Program-made: the position numbers and the translations under genes | Notes under the pieces: model-generated | The model's input: only the letters and a program-made list of their open reading frames with translations | Databases searched by the model: none | What the model was told of the DNA's origin: nothing | In this document: piece after piece, positions 31,314 to 39,481 of the stretch | Numbering within the stretch: the stretch's first letter is position 1 | Layout of the letters: every line of letters starts with the position of its first letter | From: DASYXT01 sp035934555 | GTDB taxonomy: Bacteria > Verrucomicrobiota > Verrucomicrobiia > Limisphaerales > UBA8199 | Assembly: GCA_035934555.1 (NCBI GenBank) | Contig: DASYXT010000122.1 | Coordinates: 1 to 64,000, forward strand | DNA: 64,000 nt | Direction: 5' to 3'

Positions 31314-32662
31314 TCGACCAATCGCACGGCCGGGAAGCGATCCAGAGCCCTGGCCGCGAGCTGGATGGTCATGTTCAGCCATCGATCACCATTCAGCGAA
31401 TGAAATTCCGGAAGGTATGGGCGGGCCTAGCTCCGGGAAACTGGCTTCCGGCTTTTTATGGACTGCAGGGGCCGCCGCCGAGCCGCACCGATCAATACGG
31501 GACCACGCGCTACTTTTATCCGGCGGGCTGGCGTTCGGCCTTCAGGTCGAAATACAGTCTTTGGACCATCCGACAGCAATGGAGCGCGTGGGCAAATCTA
31601 GCCGCGCGAAATGTGGCCGTCGATAGCACGGGCACGATGGGCCTGAGTGCGGGCGGCAACTGCCCCGTTAACAATGGGATTTTCAATATCGGGGTGAATG
31701 ATGATGGCAGCCTGACGCAAACGCCTTGGACGGTTTACCGCCCCGGTGATGCGATCTTTGATTGGGGCGTCGACTCGCCTTTCGTGCAAGGCAATATTGT
31801 CCAACCAGGCGGCCCTGGCGATCCCACCGGCGGATGGAGCTCCTCCGTTACGCAGCGCGATTTCGGTGGCCTCGGCTTTGACTACAGCTTTGTCGATAAC
31901 GGCGGCACGCACGCCTGCCACTTTTCCATCGCGGAAACCGGCCCCATTCCTTTCTCCTCGACGTTGGGCGCCGTGTTGGCCTATTTCCCCCAGCTCCAAT
32001 GGCAGGCCTTCCCGGTTAACTTTGGAAACGGGATATCGGAGATGACCCCGATCTGCTGGTCTGAGTGGATGGGTTCAAGCGGCGACGCCAGCAACCCAAA
32101 TATATTCAGCGGCAATCCGGTCGTCGGCGACCCGAATCTGTTTCTATACTCGAATCCATATTTCGGGTTCAATGCCAGCGATGATGTCGGCGCCCCTCCA
32201 TATTCACCGCACCTGGCGCAACTGTGGTCTGGCTGGTTCTGGTACCCGAACTCCGTTTATGAGGAGTTCAACGGAGGGGGCGTTTCAGGGGGGACGGCTT
32301 CCTTCGATAATATTCTCGGCCAGCGTGTGCGCTTTATGTCCAACAACGCCGTGGTGCCCTACTTTATCGCCACAGCCATTGCTACCAGGCCGCCCTATAC
32401 CGGTAGCGAGTGGCCTGCTCAGGATACGCGCAGCCGGGACGACATCACCAATGTTAAGCTAATAACGTCGGGGGTGGCCGTGCCCGGGCAGATCATCGAA
32501 GTGCCTTGGCTCGATTCTCGCCTCCCAGGCTCGGGAGATTTTATAGACGTCCAGCTCCCGCTGAATGGCTACGAGACTCTGAGCGCCGGCGCCTTCGTGT
32601 TCTGCAGCATTGGAGAAACGGCGAGCGGTTTCACAGCCCGCACGGGAATTCCGGTCGGTTGA
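31298..32662 (+). CDS. Large tail protein (fibre or hub), unknown
   Basis: A protein of 454 residues from ATG 31298. It is rich in Gly, Trp, Tyr and Asn, with repeated aromatic segments (WAGLAPGNWLPAFYGLQGPP, LAYFPQLQWQAFPVNFGNGI, LAQLWSGWFWYPNSVYEEFN). No signal peptide and no catalytic triad were seen. The composition and position in the distal tail region suggest an adhesion or hub protein. A carbohydrate-contacting role would suit the many aromatic residues but is unproven. Confidence 0.6.
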   Translation: MGLTVIDQSHGREAIQSPGRELDGHVQPSITIQRMKFRKVWAGLAPGNWLPAFYGLQGPPPSRTDQYGTTRYFYPAGWRSAFRSKYSLWTIRQQWSAWANLAARNVAVDSTGTMGLSAGGNCPVNNGIFNIGVNDDGSLTQTPWTVYRPGDAIFDWGVDSPFVQGNIVQPGGPGDPTGGWSSSVTQRDFGGLGFDYSFVDNGGTHACHFSIAETGPIPFSSTLGAVLAYFPQLQWQAFPVNFGNGISEMTPICWSEWMGSSGDASNPNIFSGNPVVGDPNLFLYSNPYFGFNASDDVGAPPYSPHLAQLWSGWFWYPNSVYEEFNGGGVSGGTASFDNILGQRVRFMSNNAVVPYFIATAIATRPPYTGSEWPAQDTRSRDDITNVKLITSGVAVPGQIIEVPWLDSRLPGSGDFIDVQLPLNGYETLSAGAFVFCSIGETASGFTARTGIPVG

Positions 32663-32680
32663 CGTCGGCGCCATCTGTGA

Positions 32681-33307
32681 ATGGCGCAGTCCGATATCTA
32701 CATCGATACCAATGCCGGCACGGTCGTAAGCGGCATCAACAATTCGCAGGCGGCCGCCCTACCGCCATTCATCCAGGGTGATACGCCGACATTCCGTATT
32801 TGGCTCCTCTCGCGGACTGCGAGCTTCCCTTTGGTCAGCCCCTATTCGCTGGTTCCCATCGCAGGCCTGCAGCTCGAGGCCGCCCTGGGCGACAAGATCG
32901 GAAACGTCACAAATTACTACGCCAACCAGTTTGTCTGGGCCCCGAGCACCGATCCCAATAATCCCAATTACTTCATTGCGCAGTTTCCGCTCAACACGCC
33001 GGCGCTCAACACGCTCATTGGCAGCGCTGCGAGCGCGCAAACGACGTTTGAAGTGAAATATCTGGCCAACGGCTTTCCCACTACCGTTCTTTCGGTCCCG
33101 GCAATCGTGCAGGCCTCGGTTATCAAGGCGGGCGGCGTGCCGGCGGTCCCTCCAGGCCTAACTCCGCTCTCGGCTGAATACGCCAATGCAACCTTCATGA
33201 CCCGGACCGTTACGGGACAACTCTTCTTCAAGAATCCGAACACGGGAAAGATAGTCGCACTGTATCTCGGAGACGACGGCAGCATGCATGAAGACCCTGT
33301 CAACTGA
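32681..33307 (+). CDS. Tail-associated beta protein
   Basis: A protein of 208 residues from ATG 32681. The beta-rich sequence has IDTNAGTVVSGINNSQAAAL, SLVPIAGLQLEAALGDKIGN, and the end SAEYANATFMTRTVTGQLFF then NPNTGKIVALYLGDDGSMHE. The last part resembles head domains that seed fibre trimers. It is followed by the YadA-type fibre, with which it may assemble. Confidence 0.58.
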   Translation: MAQSDIYIDTNAGTVVSGINNSQAAALPPFIQGDTPTFRIWLLSRTASFPLVSPYSLVPIAGLQLEAALGDKIGNVTNYYANQFVWAPSTDPNNPNYFIAQFPLNTPALNTLIGSAASAQTTFEVKYLANGFPTTVLSVPAIVQASVIKAGGVPAVPPGLTPLSAEYANATFMTRTVTGQLFFKNPNTGKIVALYLGDDGSMHEDPVN

Positions 33308-33311
33308 CGCC

Positions 33312-34826
33312 ATGAAACGCTTTAGCCTAAGCCTGATTTTGCTCGCCCTTGCCCTGGCGCCGGCCGCCCAAGCGTACAATATCATCAACGCGACCATTAC
33401 CATAACGAACCAGGCCGGGACGACCAATGGCCAGACGCTCACCGTTAATGGCGATACCCGCACGTGGACCAACAGCGTATCCCTCCCGCCGTCGCAGGTC
33501 CTGACCAATAACTCGATCATCGGTTGCGCCACCAACCTCTTTAACGCTGTCTCCGATTCACCCTTCGCCAATCTCTTCTTGGCGATGAGCGGCACAAATG
33601 GAATCGTCCTTCAGACGGCGCCGAATGGAACGCTCACCGTCACGCTGTCGGCCGGCTGGGGCGCTGTGGCGTATACGACAAACGTTTTGACAAGCGCGAT
33701 CGCGCTACGTCTGCCGATCACCGTGGAAGCTGCGGGCCAGCAAACCAACCTTGCCTCGATGCTGGCCTTGGCGCTCGATCTCTCGACCAACGCGCTCAGC
33801 GCTACCGACACTCTGCTAGGGAATTACTGTTCGCTGAGCCAGGCCCAGACGCTCAGTGGTACCAAGACCTTTACCGGCCAGGTCGTGGCCACCAATGTCG
33901 GGAATGTCTTCTCCGGAACCTTGACCAATGTCGCCTCCCTGCAGGGCACGGCGAGTTATCTCACAGGAGGCTTATACAAAGCCGCGACCCTCCTGAACTC
34001 GACGCAGACCAACTCGACTTGCTATGGAGGGTTTGCGAGTCTTGGAGCTATTGTCCCTTCGGAGCAGATCGGCCAAAGCGCTTGGGCGGGAGGGGCGAAC
34101 GCCACGGCCATCGGCGATTTTACGGTTGCCAATGGAAACCAATCCACGGCGGTTGGGTATTCGGCGCATGCCGTCCTGCCTTCGGATACCGCTCTGGGGA
34201 CCGGCTCCTTCGCCACCGGGGGCAGTTCGACCGCGATTGGCCTTTCATCGTATGCTGGGGCGACCAATAGCACGGCGCTCGGCGTCAATGCGAGCAGCCC
34301 CTACACTAATTCAACGGCTGTCGGGGCAAACTGCACGAATACTGCCCCAAACCAGGTCATGCTCGGCGGTCCGGGAAGTAGCGCCGTAGTGCCCAATTCG
34401 CTGCAGGTCGGCGGGGGAGCGACATTCGGCGGCGGCGTCACAAATTTGTGGACCGCCGGCACAAACACCTTCCTGCCTAACTCCGATATCGCTTTCACGC
34501 GGTATGCGCTCGGCTCATTGGCCAACGGCAATAACGCCGGCGTGGCCGTCGGGACCAACGTCTTTGTCGAGGTGAGCGGCCCTACCGGTGCTTTTACTAT
34601 TAACGGAATTAACGGCCAACCGAACCGCGACGGGAAATTCCTGATCCTCCTCAATCGGACCGGCCAGAACATGACCATCGCCAACGATTCCGGCGTGGAG
34701 CCGACCGCCGCCAATCGGATCTATTGCCTCACCGGGGCCGATAAAACGGTCACGGGCAATAGCGCCGCGATGCTCATCTACAGCGGAACCGTGTCGCATT
34801 GGGTCGTTCTGTCCTTCGCCCAATGA
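33312..34826 (+). CDS. YadA-head-repeat fibre/adhesin with signal peptide
   Basis: A protein of 504 residues from ATG 33312 (an earlier ATG at 33288 would add 8 residues). MKRFSLSLILLALALAPAAQ is a signal peptide, cleavage near AQA-YN. Residues about 250-350 contain Hep_Hag/YadA head repeats: ATAIGDFTVANGNQSTAVGY, STAIGLSSYAGATNSTALGV, then YTNSTAVGANCTN. The C-terminus (TINGINGQPNRDGKFLILLN ... ANRIYCLTGADKTVTGNSAA ... SGTVSHWVVLSFAQ) resembles receptor-binding ends of phage fibres. No outer-membrane beta-barrel anchor is present. It could be a virion fibre or an exported adhesin; the signal peptide is atypical for the former. Confidence 0.78.
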   Translation: MKRFSLSLILLALALAPAAQAYNIINATITITNQAGTTNGQTLTVNGDTRTWTNSVSLPPSQVLTNNSIIGCATNLFNAVSDSPFANLFLAMSGTNGIVLQTAPNGTLTVTLSAGWGAVAYTTNVLTSAIALRLPITVEAAGQQTNLASMLALALDLSTNALSATDTLLGNYCSLSQAQTLSGTKTFTGQVVATNVGNVFSGTLTNVASLQGTASYLTGGLYKAATLLNSTQTNSTCYGGFASLGAIVPSEQIGQSAWAGGANATAIGDFTVANGNQSTAVGYSAHAVLPSDTALGTGSFATGGSSTAIGLSSYAGATNSTALGVNASSPYTNSTAVGANCTNTAPNQVMLGGPGSSAVVPNSLQVGGGATFGGGVTNLWTAGTNTFLPNSDIAFTRYALGSLANGNNAGVAVGTNVFVEVSGPTGAFTINGINGQPNRDGKFLILLNRTGQNMTIANDSGVEPTAANRIYCLTGADKTVTGNSAAMLIYSGTVSHWVVLSFAQ

Positions 34827-35950
34827 CCGCTCTCTTCCGAAATGCAAAATTGCAGATTTTGTTCTGCATAGTTGCAATGGCTGGCTGCGCGGCCGCGCTC
34901 GCCCAAACGACCAACGCCGCGGTCCAATGGATCTGGGGCGATTACACTCAAACGCCCGAAACCAACCGCGTCATCTACATAACGCCGCTATCGGCGCCGT
35001 GGCTCCCGGCCGGCGGCCAGATCACCTCCGGAGACCGGCTGCGGTATACGAATGATTCCTCTGGCAGCCTCATCGTCAGCAACGTCATAACGCCAGGCAG
35101 CTATGAGGTCGATTTCATCGGTAAGTACGTCACGACCATCATTACCAATACATTTCCTCTTACCAACGGCTTCATTAACGGCAAATGGTTCATTTCGGTC
35201 CCGACCAATTCGCCGGCGAGCGGGGTGGCTTATTCCCAGGCCCAATCCGACGCCCGCTTCGTCCACCTGGCGGGGGACACGATGTTCGGCGCCCTCATTG
35301 ATCCTTTGGGTTTCTACGGTTCCTCGGTCACCGCTACGCAAACGCTCAGCATCGGCACGGCGTCGTTCTCAATGCAACCGTCCAACACGACCGTGGACGT
35401 CACTTCTGGATATGACCTGAGCGCAAGTCGATTCATCGGAGACGGCAATCCTGGCGGCGACTTCGTCGGATCCGGCGCGGCCCTCTCCAATGTAATGGCT
35501 GCGAATATTCCGGCCTGGACGGTCAATCTGCCGTTGGTTTATGCCGAGCGCAGCAGCGGCGGCGGTGCTACGGGTGCCGCGCCAGTGTCGGGCGCCTTAA
35601 TTACCATCGTCAGCAACAGTCACATCACTCTTTATAACCCGGTGCCCTGGGCCATGGGATGGTCCAAAATCGTCTCGCGCCTAACGTTTGAATCCAATGT
35701 TAACAATACCTTTTACCTATTCGTCTACGCCTGGTCCGCGGGCACCAGCGGCAGCCAACAGGAGGGGGCGTTATCAGGCCAATGGGTAAGCGTGCCGGCC
35801 AACGGGATCCAGTCAGCATGGGCAACGAATTATTTTCTCAACGATAACACTCCCCGCGAAGTGCAAATCGACGTTTTCGGAAACAACGGCTATGGCAATC
35901 TCACCAATTACCTCTGGCTCGATTCATGGACGGTGCTCGGAAAAGACTGA
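34823..35950 (+). CDS. Fibre-like protein with signal or lipoprotein peptide
   Basis: A protein of 375 residues from ATG 34823, ATGA-coupled to the fibre gene. The N-terminus QILFCIVAMAGCAAALAQ looks like a signal peptide with an AGCA lipobox-like site. The mature part is Thr/Asn/Gly-rich and beta-like: TNRVIYITPLSAPWLPAGGQ, SYEVDFIGKYVTTIITNTFP, TQTLSIGTASFSMQPSNTTV. Segment YSQAQSDARFVHLAGDTMFG resembles tail-fibre linker repeats (Y..A.SDARFV..AGDTM.G), which supports a fibre role. C-terminal jellyroll-like part. No enzyme motif. Confidence 0.7.
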   Translation: MTALFRNAKLQILFCIVAMAGCAAALAQTTNAAVQWIWGDYTQTPETNRVIYITPLSAPWLPAGGQITSGDRLRYTNDSSGSLIVSNVITPGSYEVDFIGKYVTTIITNTFPLTNGFINGKWFISVPTNSPASGVAYSQAQSDARFVHLAGDTMFGALIDPLGFYGSSVTATQTLSIGTASFSMQPSNTTVDVTSGYDLSASRFIGDGNPGGDFVGSGAALSNVMAANIPAWTVNLPLVYAERSSGGGATGAAPVSGALITIVSNSHITLYNPVPWAMGWSKIVSRLTFESNVNNTFYLFVYAWSAGTSGSQQEGALSGQWVSVPANGIQSAWATNYFLNDNTPREVQIDVFGNNGYGNLTNYLWLDSWTVLGKD

Positions 35951-35961
35951 AATTACTTTTC

Positions 35962-37587
35962 ATGAAACGGATTCTCGCAAGCTCGCTGGCCCTGTTAATT
36001 TGCCTGCCTGCATTTGCCCTGGCAAATGGTCAGGCGCTGACGCCACCAATGGGTTGGAACAGTTGGTATAAATTCCTCGGAAACTATAACGAAACCATCA
36101 TCCGCCAGACGGCCGATTCAATGGTGACCAATGGACTCGTTGCCGCCGGTTACCGCTACCTCAACCTGGATGACTGCTGGACGCAGGGAGCGCGCGACGG
36201 CAATGGGAATCTTTTGGCGGGGACAAATTTTCCGAGCGGAATGGCTGCGAATGCCGCTTATATCCATGGTGATGGGATGAAGGCTGGAATCTACTCGGGC
36301 GTGCCGTCCGGCGGCTACTGCGGCGCCTACACCCTGGTGGGGCACGAGATACAGGACGTCAACGAGTTCGTTTCCTGGGGCTACGATTTTCTCAAATGCG
36401 ATTCGGCCAATAGCGAATCCAACGAGATCTGGCTGGTGCAGACCGCCATCTCTCGCGCCAACCAAAATATGCTCCTGAGCTTAAGCGACGGGCATTTCGA
36501 GACGTGGATGCCGGGGCTGGGTAATATGTGGCGCATATCAGGCGATACGTCTGATTCGTGGTCTGCAACGATGACTGTGCTTGACAACATGAACCAAAGC
36601 TGGCGTTACGCCGGTCCGGGGCATTGGAATGACGCGGACATGCTTCAGGTCTATGTGAATGGGGGGATGAGTGATACCGAGTACCGAAGCCATTTCTCTA
36701 TGTGGTGCATCACGGCCGCGCCTTTATTGCTCGCGATGGATGTTCGATCCATCAGCGCCGCCGCGCTCCAAATCGTCACCAATGCCGAACTGATTGCCGT
36801 CGACCAGGACGCCGCCGGAGTGCAGGGGCATAAGGTCGCAGTGTCGGCCGGCACCGGTGGAAATCTGGAAGTGTGGATGAAGCCGCTTGGGACGGATGGC
36901 ACAACGAAAGCCGTGGCTCTGCTCAACAGGAGTTCTGTGGCCGCCAATATAACGGCCTACTGGACGAACATCGATCTAAACCCGAATTTCTCGGCCACAA
37001 TTCGCGACCTTTGGCTCCATGGGAGCCTTGGTTCGGGCACGGGGTCATTTACCACTAACGTGGCGTCTCACGGGTGTGTGGTTTTGCAAATCGTTGGCGC
37101 GCCAATCCCGCCCTCGGCCTCTGTTGCCGATTTTCTTGCTACGATGCCCCAGGGCACCTACAGGCAGTATAAGAATATAAGTGCCGTGACCAGCTCCGGC
37201 AACAGCATCCAATACCCCCTAACGCTTGGGGGGACCAATTATCCCAAAGGTTTCGGCATCGTTGCCCCATCCCGCATCGACATTGACCTGACGAAGATGG
37301 CCGGACAGCCAGAGACGTTCTTGTCCGATTGCAAAATCGACGACGCCATGGGGTCATCAGGTTCGGTGGATTTCCAAGTCTGGTGCGACGGCATCAAGCA
37401 ATGGGAGTCGGGAACAGTCACCGGCAGCTCCGGAGTCACAAACGCAAACGTCAATGTGGCCGGGGTGAGCCTGCTCTCCTTGATCGTGACCAATCTTTCG
37501 GGTGTGCCCAGTCAGAACGATTGCGCCGACTGGGGCGATCCAAGGATTTTACGTTGGCGAAAACCTTCCCTCAGAGCTCATCAATAG
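35962..37587 (+). CDS. Secreted alpha-galactosidase GH27 with NPCBM domain
   Basis: A protein of 541 residues from ATG 35962. The signal peptide MKRILASSLALLICLPAFAL precedes a GH27 barrel: TPPMGWNSWYKF (27-38), RYLNLDDCW (65-73), GYDFLKCD with nucleophile Asp147, SLSDGHFETW, WRISGDTSDSW with acid/base Asp195, and GHWNDADML (220-228). A small beta domain ends the catalytic part near 380. The C-terminus (about 388-535) is an NPCBM carbohydrate-binding module: GIVAPSRIDIDL, KIDDAMGSSGSVDFQVWCDG, LIVTNLSGVPSQNDCADWGD. The enzyme removes terminal alpha-D-galactose. It lies between fibre and holin-like genes, so it is either exported by the lysogen or part of the particle. Full length for the family. 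Confidence 0.92.
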   Translation: MKRILASSLALLICLPAFALANGQALTPPMGWNSWYKFLGNYNETIIRQTADSMVTNGLVAAGYRYLNLDDCWTQGARDGNGNLLAGTNFPSGMAANAAYIHGDGMKAGIYSGVPSGGYCGAYTLVGHEIQDVNEFVSWGYDFLKCDSANSESNEIWLVQTAISRANQNMLLSLSDGHFETWMPGLGNMWRISGDTSDSWSATMTVLDNMNQSWRYAGPGHWNDADMLQVYVNGGMSDTEYRSHFSMWCITAAPLLLAMDVRSISAAALQIVTNAELIAVDQDAAGVQGHKVAVSAGTGGNLEVWMKPLGTDGTTKAVALLNRSSVAANITAYWTNIDLNPNFSATIRDLWLHGSLGSGTGSFTTNVASHGCVVLQIVGAPIPPSASVADFLATMPQGTYRQYKNISAVTSSGNSIQYPLTLGGTNYPKGFGIVAPSRIDIDLTKMAGQPETFLSDCKIDDAMGSSGSVDFQVWCDGIKQWESGTVTGSSGVTNANVNVAGVSLLSLIVTNLSGVPSQNDCADWGDPRILRWRKPSLRAHQ

Positions 37588-37617
37588 TCTCAATTGTTGA
37601 CGCGCGCGGATTTGTGA

Positions 37618-37806
37618 ATGTCCGCTCAGGCTCTGCAAGATTCTCGCGTGCGCGACACCGCCGCCGTGCTCCTCGCCGACGGTGCTTCGTTTGCCGCGCG
37701 CCATGCGACGGAGATTAAAGCCGCAGAGGATTTCGTCATCTTCATCCTCACCGTGGGTTTTTTGCTTTGGAAATGGCGCCGGGACGCACGCAGCAAGGAC
37801 CGTTGA
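37618..37806 (+). CDS. Small single-helix membrane protein (holin-like)
   Basis: A protein of 62 residues from ATG 37618. One hydrophobic helix (DFVIFILTVGFLLWKW) after a charged amphipathic part, and a basic C-terminus (RRDARSKDR). The size and the following two-helix gene suggest a holin or antiholin partner. No signal peptide. Confidence 0.6.
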   Translation: MSAQALQDSRVRDTAAVLLADGASFAARHATEIKAAEDFVIFILTVGFLLWKWRRDARSKDR

Positions 37807-37825
37807 CGATCTGCATCTGGTACCA

Positions 37826-38035
37826 ATGAATGCGACTGCAATCATCTCGGCTGTTACGGCATTTGCCATCGGCGCCGGCGGCGTCCTTACCGGCGGCGCG
37901 ACCGCAGGCAAACTGACCGGCTCAACGGTCGCGGTGGCAGTCGTCTTCGGTCTGATGGCAGCCGCAAAAGACCTGCGCAGTTTATACAAACTTCCTCCGG
38001 TGAACGGCTCCGGCGACAACCAACCCTCACAGTGA
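37826..38035 (+). CDS. Holin-like two-helix membrane protein
   Basis: A protein of 69 residues from ATG 37826; the longer upstream frame is rejected. Two hydrophobic segments (ISAVTAFAIGAGGVLTGG and STVAVAVVFGLMAAAKDL) separated by a short loop, then a polar tail. This matches class II holins in layout. It overlaps the following GTG start (GTGA at 38032). Confidence 0.65.
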   Translation: MNATAIISAVTAFAIGAGGVLTGGATAGKLTGSTVAVAVVFGLMAAAKDLRSLYKLPPVNGSGDNQPSQ

Positions 38036-38502
38036 ATAAAATCAAAGTTTCTTTCCTTTCGGCAAGCGTCGCGCTGGCCGTTCTTTACTCCGGCCTGGTC
38101 GCGACGGTCGCAACCTCTCTGACCGGGTGCAGCTCGGCCCCGCGCGTGGCCTACCAGGCGGCCGCGACTACGCAGGTGAGCGTGGATACCGCGATGAATC
38201 TTTGGGGCGCTTACGTGGCAGCCGTTCATCCGCCTGTGAGCCAAGAGCAAGCCGTCGCCACCGCATATGCCAAATATCAATATTCAATGGCGGCCCTGTG
38301 CGATGCCGGCGCGGTTTATGCCGCTTATTCGGTGACCAACGCCTCCGGGGCGACCGGCGCCCAGGCCGCGCTCCAGGAAGCCATGGCCACGCTCAGCCAA
38401 TCCATCACGGATCTCGAAAGCCTGATTGCCGGATTCGGCGTTAACCTTCACGCGCCGGCGCCGGCAGCCGCTAACCAGTTCACTCCGTTACCTCTAAAGT
38501 AA
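38032..38502 (+). CDS. Lipoprotein (candidate outer spanin)
   Basis: A protein of 156 residues with a GTG start at 38032 that overlaps the previous stop. The signal segment VSFLSASVALAVLYSGLVAT ends in a lipobox LTGC with Cys at about residue 33. The mature part is Ala-rich and helical, with paired YAKYQYSMAALCDAGAVYAA and LQEAMATLSQSITDLESLIA. In a lysis cassette such a lipoprotein often is the outer-membrane spanin. No inner-membrane spanin gene was clearly seen, though the 37618 product could serve. Confidence 0.65.
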   Translation: MNKIKVSFLSASVALAVLYSGLVATVATSLTGCSSAPRVAYQAAATTQVSVDTAMNLWGAYVAAVHPPVSQEQAVATAYAKYQYSMAALCDAGAVYAAYSVTNASGATGAQAALQEAMATLSQSITDLESLIAGFGVNLHAPAPAAANQFTPLPLK

Positions 38503-38715
38503 ATGACTCCCGTCGCACTCGCCGCAATTCTGAGCCTGGTCGAAGAGGCCATCACTAACTTCCCGACGATCGCCGCCGACATCAAAGGGATATTCTCCAA
38601 GGCCAATCCGACGCCGGCCGACTGGCAGACGCTTCGCGCGCAGGTCCTGGCCAAGGGCTATAAAGATTATGTTCCGGCTTCGGCGCTCCCCTCGGCGCCA
38701 CCGCCAGCGCCGTGA
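38503..38715 (+). CDS. Small lysis-region protein, unknown
   Basis: A protein of 70 residues from ATG 38503 directly after the lipoprotein stop. A helix with MTPVALAAILSLVEEAITNF is followed by SKANPTPADWQTLRAQVLAK and a Pro-rich end. No membrane segment of clear length. Function unknown. Confidence 0.6.
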   Translation: MTPVALAAILSLVEEAITNFPTIAADIKGIFSKANPTPADWQTLRAQVLAKGYKDYVPASALPSAPPPAP

Positions 38716-38838
38716 AGGCTGGCCGGGCCAGGTGGAGACCGGCAATTCGGACCGCATCAGGCCTAGTCATTATTTCCGCCGATACTGTTCGTATCGCACC
38801 CTCAGCTCTTGCTCAAAGCTCGAGAGGAGGGTCTTTTT

Positions 38839-38943
38839 TTGGGAACGGTCACCGCGGTTGGCTGGGCCCGAGATGATTTCAAGGCCTCCGACCGCTGGCC
38901 CAACGAGCGCATCGAAGAAATCCGGCAGCATTCGCGCGAATGA
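38839..38943 (+). CDS. 34-residue protein with TTG start (tentative)
   Basis: TTG at 38839 is preceded by GAGGAGGG eight bases upstream, a strong ribosome binding site. The stop TGA at 38941 overlaps the ATG of the next gene. The product is GTVTAVGWARDDFKASDRWP followed by NERIEEIRQHSRE, which has protein-like composition. It is too short for family assignment. Confidence 0.5.
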   Translation: MGTVTAVGWARDDFKASDRWPNERIEEIRQHSRE

Positions 38944-39152
38944 ATTGCGAACTGGAGCGGGTAAAAGAGCAAATTACCAAGGCCGCGGCGCTCCATCTGC
39001 ACGCCATGGACCGAGGGCTTCCCCTTGCATCATCGGCCGATTACGACCGCGCCGGCGCCGAAGGCCTGAAGAGAATGGAAGTGGAACCATGGTTCCGTCG
39101 CCAGGTCAGGTTTCTCATGACGGATATTCTGGCGAGACTCAAGGCAGGCTAG
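38940..39152 (+). CDS. Small prophage-end protein, unknown
   Basis: A protein of 70 residues from ATG 38940 (ATGA overlap). It is helical and charged: MNCELERVKEQITKAAALHL then FRRQVRFLMTDILARLKAG. No family recognised. It is one of the last genes before attR. Confidence 0.6.
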   Translation: MNCELERVKEQITKAAALHLHAMDRGLPLASSADYDRAGAEGLKRMEVEPWFRRQVRFLMTDILARLKAG

Positions 39153-39174
39153 AAATCAACGACGACCTCCCAAA

Positions 39175-39288
39175 ATGAAAGCAAAGAAACCACAGTCCAT
39201 TAAGCATCCTCCATACGAGGACAAGCCGCGGTTCATCAAGTGGCTAACAGCTTATTATAACGCTAAGCGGCGACCAGCGAAGGCGTGA
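39175..39288 (+). CDS. 37-residue basic protein (tentative)
   Basis: ATG 39175 to TGA 39286-39288. The product MKAKKPQSIKHPPYEDKPRF then IKWLTAYYNAKRRPAKA is strongly basic with aromatic residues. No strong ribosome binding site was seen. It may bind nucleic acid. Last candidate gene of the prophage. Confidence 0.45.
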   Translation: MKAKKPQSIKHPPYEDKPRFIKWLTAYYNAKRRPAKA

Positions 39289-39448
39289 GGCAAAATGGCT
39301 CCGGGGGGGCAGTTTTGCTCATCCGGATTTTTATGACTCTTTATGACGGCGGGGCTTCCGGTTCACGCCGCTTTTGCCGGTTGTCGGGAATTCTCGGAAG
39401 TGACAAACCTTCGGAAAGACTGGCCCGCTGAGGCGGCTCATGGATAGG
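39289..39448. other. Non-coding right end of prophage
   Basis: The gap between the last small gene and attR. Contains TTATGACTC (39331-39339) and TTATGACGG (39341-39349), matching the motif at 398-406 inside attL. No gene seen. Confidence 0.5.
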
Positions 39449-39481
39449 CCGTGCAGGTTCAAGTCCTGCTATGCGCACCAA
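39449..39481. repeat. attR core (33-bp direct repeat, right copy)
   Basis: Identical over 33 bp to 331-363. Preceded by prophage sequence rather than a tRNA body, so it is only the 3' tRNA fragment. Sequence diverges immediately on both sides. Confidence 0.95.

Larger units (their letters stand above)
331..39481. mobile_element. Integrated lambda-like temperate phage (prophage) in tRNA-Leu
   Basis: The element is bounded by a perfect 33-bp direct repeat covering the 3' end of tRNA-Leu. It carries a tyrosine integrase beside the left end, an early operon with a replication initiator, and a late operon with small and large terminase, portal, S49 protease, scaffold, capsid, tail tube, tape measure and holin-like genes. 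Gene order matches lambda-type siphoviruses. Length between the outer repeat borders is about 39.1 kb, a normal size for such a phage. The structural genes look intact. Two other genes (Sel1 protein and DGQHR protein) carry single-base frameshifts, and no clear cI-type repressor or endolysin was found, so viability cannot be judged from sequence alone. Confidence 0.95.
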
